Below are positions 54,323-64,000 of a stretch of 64,000 nt of DNA, piece by piece. The DNA lies in assembly GCA_016758965.1 (NCBI GenBank), contig JAEPRB010000039.1, forward strand, positions 1 to 64,000, read 5' to 3'. Source of the stretch: Circinella minor (Eukaryota; Mucoromycota; Mucoromycetes; Mucorales; Lichtheimiaceae). The notes below the pieces were generated by a model. The model was given only the letters and a program-made list of their open reading frames with translations. It did not search any database and was not told where the DNA came from. Both the position numbers and the translations under genes were made by a program. How positions within the stretch are numbered: the stretch's first letter is position 1; each line of letters starts with the position of its first letter.

Positions 54323-55874
54323 TTAATTTATTGGAAATGAAATATGAATACGTGTATGTGTATTGAATTCAAGATGAACAAAATTGTTATTCTTATTTTT
54401 ATTGTTGCTATGTTGTTGTTGTTGCCGGATGATTGTATATTTCGTTTCAGCAAGCCGTTCTACAGCTGTTTGTGTAATATCATCTGGTTGACAAAAATAA
54501 CGTATATCCATTAATCGAGGATAATGATCTGTCCAACGATCCAATGTTGCATCTGTCACATGCCACCATGGAATATTTTTGAATACTAACTTTTCAAGGA
54601 CTGGACATGCATCCAAAAAAGCAAATAAACCCGTCTTTAATGTGAGCCCGCTCACATTATTTAAATCGAGTTCTCGTAAATTAGGCCATAATGCTGTATT
54701 GGATATTAATTGTCGTTGTGAAAGGATGGTATCATCGGGTATAAAGCATGAACGAATATTCATTTTTGATAACGTACGATAAGCACGACCATAACATACC
54801 ATAGAAATGAAATCTTGATCATTAATTTGATCTAACTTTATTGAATCAAGTTCAATTTGCAATGGTGGTTCAATAATAAAATTTTGAAGCGCTTGTTCTT
54901 GTTCTTGTTCTTGTTCTTGTTGTTGGTGATGATGATAATGATGATGTCCATAAAAAAGAGTTTTTAAAAAAGATCGATTATATTGGTTTAAATGTTGAAT
55001 GATTTCATAAGATGGTAATGCACCATAACAATTAAATTGTTCAAGGTATGGACAAGAAGAAAGAAAATAATTAAAAACAATAGATGAACTATCTTCAATG
55101 TGGTTTAGTGTAAGTACTTTTAATCGCGTTGTTGTACAAGATGCTGGTAGTTGAATAGCATTAAAATAATTATCAATATCGTTGTTATTATGATGATTGG
55201 TATTGCCATAAATAATCGAATCGGATAAATCAAGATGTGTCAAATTAGGAAATAAATGTAAAAGATGGTCTACTTCTTTTAAATTGATTTCCAAACAATA
55301 CAATTGTAAAAATGTCATTGTTGTCATGGGACCCATATTACATAGTGCTCGTAGTAATAACATCCTTTCCTCTGGTCCTGACGTATTGTTTAATTCTAAA
55401 CAAATAAATAAAAAAGTTAGGAGTTAGTCTAAATCAGTTCCTTCTCTCGTCCCCCTTTTATTTTTTATTTTTTGATACTAAAAAAAAAAAGTAAATCATA
55501 AAGCAATAGTAAGTTCTATTTTTACCGAGTCGTTTAAAATATTTATACCTATTGGTAGCAATAAGTTGTATAGCTCGAATGCCTAATGCTTCAGATAATT
55601 CAATGTCAAGTTTTAACCATTGAAGATGATCACCAGCTAAATGAACAAGATGTGTCAATACTTGTGCATAATAGTCCATTGTCATCTCTTGAGAACATGC
55701 TGTTAAATGAACATGACGCCATAACCAAGGAAGACTAGATAAAATTCGATTCCATTCTTTACAAACTCCAAGACATCGAACAAGTTGTTTTAGTTCCAAT
55801 AAACCAAAAATTAATTGAACTACTTCTGGTGGTAAAGTATTTACAATAGGAATATAATAAGAAGAATGGGTCAT
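54323..55874 (-). CDS. F-box / leucine-rich-repeat protein
   Basis: Likely SCF ubiquitin-ligase substrate adaptor. Two exons, 55526-55874 and 54323-55395, give 473 residues. The F-box is at about residues 10-55 (NTLPPEVVQLIFGLLELKQLVRC...VCKEWNRILSSLPWLWRHVHL). Irregular leucine-rich repeats follow: LFPNLTHLDLSDSI, LKVLTLNHIED, NLRELDLNNVSGL, CPVLEKLVFKNIPWW, PRLMDIRYF. A short Gln/Glu/His-rich loop (HHHQQQEQEQEQEQ) interrupts one repeat. Such F-box/LRR genes are numerous in Mucoromycota. The substrate is unknown. The C-terminus ends in a polar tail that includes NNKNKNNN. Confidence 0.85.
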
Positions 55875-58800
55875 GATAGATAATGTATTTTAAAGACGTG
55901 AAAGAAAAAAACAAGATGATAAAATATTGATATATATATATATATATTTATATATATTTGAATAATAATAATAATAATAATAATAACAAGGAAGCAATCA
56001 AAAATAACAAAGAGAAAGAGAAAGAAGGTTTAGTTTAATTACACCCACGTACAAAAAGAACAACATAAAAAAAAATCACACAACTTCAATCTTGTTATAA
56101 TAAAAATAGCTTCACTTTTTAATCTCTCACACTCTTCATAATCTGTATATATATATATAAAGCATATGTATAAGTATAACTTTGTTTCTCTGACATCTAT
56201 AACTTTTTTTTCAAATTAGGCTTAGATTAGTTGCCGGAGAAATGTTCGTGTAACAATTTGGAAACCTTCTATCCCCCCCACTTTAAAAGTTTTGATAGAC
56301 AGACTAGAATTTTACCATTATAGTAAATTAAACGTGTAAATTATAATATCGTGAACAGTAAACTCTTTCAAGTATATTTTGACTTTTCATTGTTAATTGT
56401 AAAATAATAATTTTATTTATACAAGTTGATAAAAATAAGTTTATTTTATAAATGAAAAAAGAGTTTAGAGTTTTTTATGTACGTAGTCGGGATAGAACTT
56501 TGTTTTTATTCACTCTTATTTATTTATTTATTACGTATTATTCATATTTTATTATTTCTTTTATTATTTCTTTTTAAAAAATAAGGTTTTATCCCGTTTT
56601 ATAAAAGGAAAAATTCCATTAGTTTTTTAAAGAGTTAGTGTAACTGTTAAAAAAAAGCTCTCGCGCATCTATATTATATTATTAACTCATAATAAAATAA
56701 AATAACCAGGTAATCTCTACTTTTTATTTCTAATAAAATATCATTATGAATAATAATAAATATCTGTTTTTATAATTGAAAACTCTCAATTTGATTTCTG
56801 TTTCCATAGAATGATGTGTTTACACATTTTAAAAAAAAAAAATTGAAAGAATTATAAGCGGACATGTTACACAGCAATGTGCACGGTTCGCAATGGGAGA
56901 AATAACCATAAACAATCAAATCATATGAATATGATGATTACAATGAGACCCATTTACTATTGATTATCGTCACATGTACCTGAATATTGAAAATATACAT
57001 TGTGTGTCATCATTTAATAAAAGAAAATTCTTGTTTTATTATTAATATTCATATTTAAATTAGATATTATTTGATATTCAGAGAAGAATATAGAAGGTAA
57101 CAAACTATATTATTTTTTCTATTACAAATTTACACCCATATAATAATATAATTTATAACATTAATTTAAATTAGTTTGATATCACTTGTAAAAAAATGTC
57201 CTATAATTTTGTATATATACATAGTGCGTACAATAAGTCATAATATAGTATCAATGGTGTATAGACATACAGTAGCGAAGAATTTTGCATTATTGCTCAC
57301 ATATGTATTAAATTGACATAATTATAAAATTAAATTAAAAAATCAGTTACTAAATGTTAATAGGTTTACCCTCTTCTTCCTTCCAAGTTGTGTCCTCACT
57401 TTCGTCGTAAATTAATAATATAATAGACTTTTTTAAAAAAATATTTGCCACATTAAAACATTTTTGTCAGAAAATCAGATTTTTTGTACCTTTCTTCCCC
57501 CCCACTCCCCAAACCAATAGAACACATCTTATATAGAAACAGCGCAAAGAAGCACACATTTTCCATAACAATATATTAAGACAGGCTAATACATATTATA
57601 TAGTCACAAGGTTATAGTTTATCCCCCTGCTCCCCAGCCCTTATATATAAAATGCTTGAAAAAAGATTGCTCGATATTTTTCCTGAGTAAAAGTTTGAGT
57701 TTGTGCGAAAAAACACTTACTATAAATGGGTGGTTCCTCAACTAAAAACTAACCTGAAAAAAAAAAAAAAACTGCACGTTACCTACATTAAATGGTTAGC
57801 GGTTACGTAGTGAAATAAAAACATAATAGTGGAGGAAGAAAGTACGTACCTCGCACAAGAACATATAATCAGGAGAACTAGAAGCAGTTAATATAATTCA
57901 AACAATATTTTGAATATTTGTTACAACTTTGATACGTATATTTATGATTTTTTTTTAAAAAAAAACAACAAACAAATTTTCATTAAAAATGAGATGAAAA
58001 AAACAGATTAAAACTTCTGAGTTTTTTCTTCAAAAAAAAAAAAAGAAGTGGTTTCATTCTAATATTAATTGAACATATAATATAGACCATCCTCGTCTTA
58101 GTTTATTACGTAATGAATATATTTTATTCATAAAAAGATTATTCGTTTTTATTTTATTCGTCTTCTTCACCAGCGTATGTTTCGATTCCTTGTTAAATTA
58201 TTGCAAATTAAGCAAGTTAAAAAAAAAGCCGTGTTGGTTCCATAGCAACATAGCATGTTCTGCTATTCTTTTGAAAATTTAATTCGTTGATCTATAGAAT
58301 AGCAAGAAAGAAAACTACTAATAATCGCTTGCTTTTATAACCATCATATCATTAGAGTAAAAAATTTAGAGTAAGAATTACAAAATAATTATTTTTCACT
58401 CCCTTGGCTTCCCTCATCATTTGGAAGCCATATATACCAGCTTGTGATCACCATTTAGCTAATCTTCGTTAATGCTTCGTATATATCGTCGAATGTTAGA
58501 AGCCTATCAGTTTATGGCAAATCGAATGATATTTGAATTGCGTTAATGAATAAGCATAAAAGAAAGTATTAGTATATGGCTTCAACGACTAAAGCGTAGT
58601 TCTTCCCACAAACCTTTTTTGTTTTGTATCGCTATTACTTTGATGCAATTTCTTTGGTAATGGTTCGTTTTATGTGTTGAATTCGTTATACGTATCCACA
58701 TATATATATCTTATAGTAGTTAGGTAAAGGTAATGCCAATTGTATACTTAGCACCTTTTTACAATTTTGTTATTATTATCATATCGTCGGCATTAGAAGA

Positions 58801-59178
58801 GCAATCGGATCACAAAAGCTTTTTTTTTCTCCAAGACCAAGAAATTCATGCATGAAGCTCAGCTACATAATAACAATAATTTTTATTGGGGGTCTACTTT
58901 GAACAAATTGTACACATATCTACTACCAGCCCCTCTCTCATTGATAAATTACAAATCATCTTTTTTTTCTCTTTTTTTGAAACATCTTATTATATAATAT
59001 TACAACGGGTATTTTTTTCTTGTATAATATATTAGGTAATAATAATATAATTAATTAGAATGAAAACTCCATTGAAAAGAATGGAATTATATATAAAAAG
59101 TATATTTTAGATACAATTGTTGCAATAACATAATATAAAATTATTATGGATATATATAAGTTGCCAATGTCAAAATGT
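55875..59178. other. 3.3-kb gene-poor region
   Basis: Runs from the F-box gene start to the 3' end of the DHHC gene. AT-rich throughout, with short TA and poly-A tracts. No open frame reaches 60 codons and no repeat pair or RNA gene was recognised. A TATAAGCGG block at 56862 resembles the core motif of the MITE at 14.2 kb but is too short to call. Confidence 0.55.
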
Positions 59179-61007
59179 TCAAGTCATTGAGGGATTTAAC
59201 ATCATACGTTGACGTTTTGCTCGTTCAATAATTTTATCATATAATGAATCATTATAGGCAAATACACATCCATCACCAAGACCACCATAAATTGGTACTA
59301 AAAATAATAATAATTTATCATATAGAGTCAATATATGTAAAAGAATAAAAAAAAGGAAGCAGTAGCAGGATTTTGTTTGTATATAAATATACCATTTGTT
59401 GTAATTTAATCCAATTTAAAATAATAAATAATACTTACCAAACCATCCCCAAGGACTTTTACCCATCACGCTACTCCAGTTTCTTGAATGACCGAGATCC
59501 CATAACTTATCATCATGATGTGTAGTAACAATTTCATAATTTTGCCCACTGATATCAAAATCAATTCGAATCTCATTAGGTCGTTGGGATATATGTTCAA
59601 TTGTTGTTTGATTGTTGATGATATAATAGCCATGTACTCCTGCAAATCCCCATAACGTCATTCCAAATACAAATGCTCTATATTATTATTATTATTATTA
59701 TTATTATCATAATACATCAATTCGATAAAAAAGTGCAACTACTCCTATATACTTTATAATCTTATCGTTTACTTACAATACTAATAGTACGATCCATTGT
59801 GGGTCCAGGCTTGCTTCTAATTCATTCATTGCTTCTATCACCGTAGGTAAACTTGTACAAAACACCCATAAAGCATAAATGGCACAATATAAAACAAAAA
59901 GGAAGAAGAATTTGTAATTTTTATGCCCTACACATCCACTAATCCTAAATGATTATAAACAAATGATTTCCATAATTATTAATTAATAATTATATGCAAA
60001 AATACACTTTATTTTATTTATTTTTATAAACAAATAAATAACAATACTATACCATGGACAATGACTGTAATAATAAGAATGATAATAATAATCATATATA
60101 AAAAATAATTAGCAAAAAATGATTAGTTTCTCTATTTCTTTTATATAAGTAGTTAATTTCTAGAAATTTCTTTCTTTTTTAATTGACGCATTCATCTTAA
60201 CTGGTCCATTTTCAATATGCATGCATTGCATTCTTTACAATGATGAGTGCGATCTGGTTTATAACACTGACATGTATCACAATAACGCGGTAATCCATCA
60301 TTTCGACAAACTGATACTACTGGCAATAAAGATGTTGTTTCATTTGCTTCTTCTATATCTCGTCGACCTGTTTTTCTCAAATCCAATAAGCGTGGTGAAT
60401 AATAAAATCTTGGAAAAGAAGGAGGTGTAGATAATGATACTGGTGTTGCCTATATAATATATTATTTCAGAGTAACGCGTTCAAAATTATTTACTTTATC
60501 CATTGATAAATTATCCTTCCCCTCCAATCCATTCTATATATTATTCGATTTTACATGAATAGCTTTGCCAGGATAAGAAAAATAAATTCGAAAATATGAT
60601 ATTAAAGTAAGAACCATAAAAAAAGTTCCAATGGTCATAAACGCCACTAAATAATTAATAATAAAAATGAAAAAGTATAGTTTGTTGGTAAGGAAGTTTC
60701 TAAATGTATTCTTTTTTATTGATTGTTATAACTAGAATTACAATCTCACCTGCTTCAGCTCTATTCACATCAAATAGTTTGGCATCTAAAACATTTAATA
60801 AAAAAAAAAAAAAGAAAAATAATGAGTTGATTATTTTATTACCATAGAATGCTTGAAATTATAGTTTTTTGTTTTCTCTCTATATCTCTCTTTATAAAAC
60901 GTACAGCATAGTCGAAAAATATAAATATACCAGGTATAAATTACAATGCCAAAAACTACAAAGGGCAAAATAAAGCCAACTACATCATTCCCTAATTGCG
61001 AAGGCAT
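59179..61007 (-). CDS. DHHC palmitoyltransferase with a 12-base catalytic microexon
   Basis: Protein S-acyltransferase of endomembranes. Eight exons: 60905-61007, 60750-60785, 60555-60646, 60202-60449, 60053-60064, 59777-59944, 59439-59677, 59179-59297; they sum to 338 residues. Start [11 protein letters not shown] leads into the first membrane span ([15 protein letters not shown]), a second follows ([13 protein letters not shown]). The cysteine-rich domain reads [20 protein letters not shown] then ILKMD. The catalytic HHCPW is supplied by a 12-base exon, continuing [13 protein letters not shown]. Two further spans ([34 protein letters not shown]) follow, then a cytosolic tail with NPW-like GKSPWGWFG. 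Substrates are unknown; a Pfa3/Pfa4-like role is possible. Confidence 0.92.
60053..60064 (-). other. 12-nt microexon encoding the DHHC core
   Basis: Flanked by TTACAG on the acceptor side and GTATAG on the donor side, between introns of 137 and 108 bases. The preceding exon ends GAC-CA with donor GTTAAG, and the following exon begins G-ATT-AGT. Inclusion yields D-H-H-C-P-W-I-S; the family demands exactly these residues, so the microexon is well supported despite its size. Confidence 0.88.
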
Positions 61008-61014
61008 ATATTAA

Positions 61015-61045
<31 letters not shown>

Positions 61046-62893
61046 CTGTGTGGGGGTGTGAAGAAGAGAAAGGGGAACGTTTTATCTATAATATTATCAG
61101 CGGAGTAATGCTAGATGCCAAAGGTTGGGAATATGTATTGTTCTTTTTATAACTGTGGCTCATAATCCTCTGTACATAGTATTATTATTATTTATGATAC
61201 TGTTTTTGCATAATATATTACACAAATAGTATTAAAAGTTCTTACTGGTTATATGCAATTGTATGCGAGCAAAAATTTTACATGTGTATAATCCGGAAGC
61301 TGGGTTGTCATCGCCACCATGATTACTCCCACCAATTCGTTGCCATAGTAACTTATGGATATGCTCAGTAACCAGTAATGGATATATTCTTACCATATCT
61401 GATTATGAGCCTTCTTATGTGGCTGATATGTATTTTTAAATATTATTAGCCAAGAAAAGTATATCTAATAGAAAATATATTTATTTATATTTTCTATAGA
61501 ATATTCAGTATTAAAACATGCCAAGTATCTGAGTTATAGTTACGAGTTAAACGACAAATCAAACGATCATCATCCATAAAAGAAGGTTATTTTTATTATC
61601 ATTATTATGAATAACTAGATAAAATGGATAATATGATAATTGCCTCTCAAAGAAGTAAGAAAAAAACAACTGTTCATTATTTTGTAATTCCCACAGAAAA
61701 AAAGAATACCAAGCAAAATATAGTTAGACAGTGGTACATAAACCCAATTACTTTTATGTCTTTTTTCTTTTTCTGTAAAAATAAAAAAAATAAATAAGAA
61801 AGGGATAGTCAAATAACAATTGCAGAATTTGCGGAATTCTCTTTTTCTCCCTCCCAATCCATAAAGTTTTTTTTTTTTTTTTTTTTAGTTTCATTGTTCT
61901 AATAAATATAAGGCTTCCTTTATAGCTTTAAAAAAGAAAGCTCCGTTAAAATCTTTTTGGTTCAACTTTTTAACTTCAAAAGGCGAATTAAAAATAAATA
62001 GTTTGAATCAATAAATTGGTTGGATTATTCAAAAGAAGGGGGAAAAAGAGATAGAAAAGGTAAAAAAAAAAAAGGATGTGAGAAGTTTAAAATTTAAACA
62101 AGATAACAATAAATATATACTTTATTATTCAATACAGGTATTTATAATTAAATTTTTTTTTTCTCAGGTACCGAGCCTGTCAAATAAAAAAATATATATT
62201 ATAAAATAGCATATAGAAGACTTAAGGTAATTACACTATAAAGTGGGTTTTAGAGAAAAATAAATAATTGAACACAAGATTTAAGTTTTGATTGTTAATG
62301 TAACACCATTACTACAATAGTATGGCTGCGCACCTGGTGTGTGTGTATGTGTGTGCGTGTATTCGTGTTCAGGTATATAGAATAAAGTGAAATAATAAAA
62401 AACTTTTTATGTTTATATTGTATGTTTATATTGTATCTTTGGAAGATAATATAAAATGGATAAAAGTTATATAGAAGAAAAGAGTCTCGCCTTTACGCAA
62501 AATTTTTTGAGTTGGGGTTCTTGTAAAAAATCCATATTGCCAAGTCTGGCGTGTATTTTGGTGTGTGCGTCTCCTGCTGAAAATGAATTGCATTTTTTAA
62601 AGTGATTTGTGAACTTATAATCATCTCACTTTCTCTCTCTTTTCTTTTTTTTCTTTGTGTGTTTTTCTTTCTTTCTTTTCGTTCGTTCATTCGTTTGTGT
62701 AAAGGCTTATTTATTTTTTGAACGAGCAATAAGAAAGAGAAAATAATTTATTATTTATTTTCTTATTACTCTTTTCTTTTCGCTCTTGTCTTTTCCAGCT
62801 TCTTTATAATTTATATAAACTTCATTTATCCAAAAAAATACAACGAAAAAAAAAATACAAACAAAAACTTTTTAATATTATAAGCGGCCGTAT
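61008..62893. other. Divergent intergenic region between DHHC and arrestin genes
   Basis: Contains the promoters of both flanking genes. A less AT-rich island lies at 61240-61400 (see the small open frame). TG-rich microsatellite sequence at 62335-62365. The frames at 61615-61857 and 62493-62729 (minus) are Lys/Arg/Phe low complexity and are not called. Confidence 0.5.
61232..61396 (-). CDS. Possible 54-residue small ORF, unknown
   Basis: Stop-free ATG frame in an otherwise stop-dense region, in a local GC-richer island. The product has an ordered look (HIHKLLWQRIGGSNHGGDD, then SGLYTCKIFARIQLHIT) with no homopolymer. Its ATG is directly followed by GTAAGA, so the frame could instead be non-coding intron or exon remnant. 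No family recognised; the frame may be chance. Confidence 0.2.
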   Translation of the reverse strand: MVRIYPLLVTEHIHKLLWQRIGGSNHGGDDNPASGLYTCKIFARIQLHITSKNF

Positions 62894-64000
62894 ATGAGGC
62901 ATCTTACCAAAGGAAACAGTAAAACAATTGACATTCGTCTTAATGAAGAAAAATTCTATTTTCCTGGCGAAACAATTAAAGGTGAAATATTGTTTTCTTT
63001 AAAAAAAATAGAGGGATATTGATTCATATCTATAAACTAACGTTATATATATATATATGTGTGTGTGTGTTTTAGGTGTGGTCACGGTACACCCAAAAAG
63101 TCCAACAAAAACGAACCACATTACATTAAGGTTTACTGGTGAAGTATTTTTATCGATTAAAGATAAAGAAACAATCATTTTGTTTCAAAAAACTGAAACG
63201 ATTGCAGTAGCCAACGATGGTGCCAAAACGCATGTTTTAGATGCAAAACAACATAATTATGATTTCGAATTTGTTGTTCCAGACGATTTACCAAGTGCTA
63301 TGGAGGTTCGTTTTATGCTTTTTTTCCCTTTATATTTCAGACAGAAGGGGTGGTGGGTTGGGGGATGCGCGTGGAGAAAGAGGAATATGAATCTATATAT
63401 ACACTAAAACATTTTTATTTTATATAATTAGTTTGGTAAACGAAAAGCACGTATTCGATATATGCTGACAGCAATTCATGATCGACCTATGGTACCTGAA
63501 TCATTATGTGCCAAATCAGAATATACAGTACCTATCTTAGAATTTGTGGATGTTCAATCCCCACAATATAATAAGATACAAGAACAAATGCTTGATTTTG
63601 TAATACCACAATTATTACCATCTAAAAAACATTCACAATGTCAACTAAAAGTTTCTATGCCAAAGTTTGGTTTTACAAGAGGTATCAATTTATTTTTACT
63701 TGTTTTATTTTGGGGCAAAATTTTTTTATATCATGCGGGCAAACTAATAAATATATATAATACAAAATGATCAGGTGATCTTGTCAAACTTAGTATTGTT
63801 TTTAATCATTATGAACCGTTTACTCGCGAAAAATCTCTCAAAGTGGATCTTATTCGTAAAGTGGATATTCGTACAAACAAGTAAGTAGAATTGGAAGGAA
63901 GGGAGAAGGATGTTATATTTTTCAACTTTTTCTCTCTGGTTATCTTTTTTAAGAAAGGAATGAATAGGAAAATTGATTGATATTTTTTTATTTTATTTTA
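62894..64000 (+). CDS. Arrestin-domain protein, 5' part (runs off window)
   Basis: Alpha-arrestin-like adaptor, the class that recruits Rsp5-type ubiquitin ligases to membrane transporters. Exons seen: 62894-62981, 63076-63305, 63432-63681, 63775-63880; the last ends at a GTAAGT donor and the next exon lies beyond position 64000. The N-terminal arrestin fold is visible: IDIRLNEEKFYFPGETIKG, VVTVHPKSPTKTNHITLRFTGEV, the buried-core YDFEFVVPDDLPSAME, and IRYMLTAIHDRP. The start of the second lobe follows: CQLKVSMPKFGFTRG then DLVKLSIVFNHYEP. Exon 2 uses an unusual donor, GTTCGT at 63306. No PPxY motif is in the visible part. Classification as arrestin fold is good; subfamily cannot be set. Confidence 0.8.

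Overview
The window is very AT-rich and gene-dense. It carries intron-rich protein-coding genes with short GT-AG introns, long poly-A/poly-T runs and Gln/Asn-rich low-complexity proteins. Gene content is fungal: a Pkc1 with HR1-C2-C1-C1-kinase order, a Lrg1-type LIM-RhoGAP, Clg1-like cyclin, Tpt1, Str2-type cystathionine gamma-synthase and a fungal mitochondrial NAGS. Base composition, intron style and repeat debris suggest an early-diverging fungus, most likely Mucoromycota (Mucorales). That placement is inference from gene style; no rRNA or marker alignment was possible.

Layout. The first ~195 bases on the minus strand are the retropepsin part of an LTR retroelement, ending almost at the start codon of a plus-strand LIM-RhoGAP gene (176-5321). 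This gene converges on protein kinase C (6878-11616, minus). In fungi the first protein switches off Rho1 and the second is the Rho1 effector. Next comes a transposon graveyard (13.6-15.7 kb) with a 316-bp MITE-like element and a 332-bp tandem duplication. It is followed by an F-box/TPR gene, N-acetylglutamate synthase (first arginine step), a secreted purple acid phosphatase, ATP synthase subunit b, and a choline/ethanolamine phosphotransferase. After a 3.8-kb gene-free gap come a Q-rich Clg1/Pho80-type cyclin, and on the minus strand Tpt1, the ribonucleotide reductase large subunit and a secreted 2H-phosphoesterase-like protein. The 43.7-48 kb stretch holds decayed mobile sequence and a small membrane protein. 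The last third holds cystathionine gamma-synthase, a PKA catalytic subunit, an F-box/LRR protein, a 3.3-kb gene-poor gap, a DHHC palmitoyltransferase and the 5' part of an arrestin-like gene that runs off the end.

Exon models were built by hand from splice signals, reading-frame arithmetic and family motifs. All complete models close in frame except pkc1, which carries exactly one surplus base in an A5 run (9299-9303) inside its second C1 domain. Three promoters carry textbook sites fitting their gene: TGACTCA (Gcn4/Cpc1) before NAGS, CACGTGGG (Pho4) plus a TATA box before the acid phosphatase, and paired ACGCGT (MCB) before ribonucleotide reductase. Two splicing features stand out: a 12-base microexon that encodes the catalytic core of the DHHC enzyme, and a GC-AG intron in the phosphotransferase gene. 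I found no CRISPR array, rRNA or convincing tRNA, and no clearly new multi-gene system.
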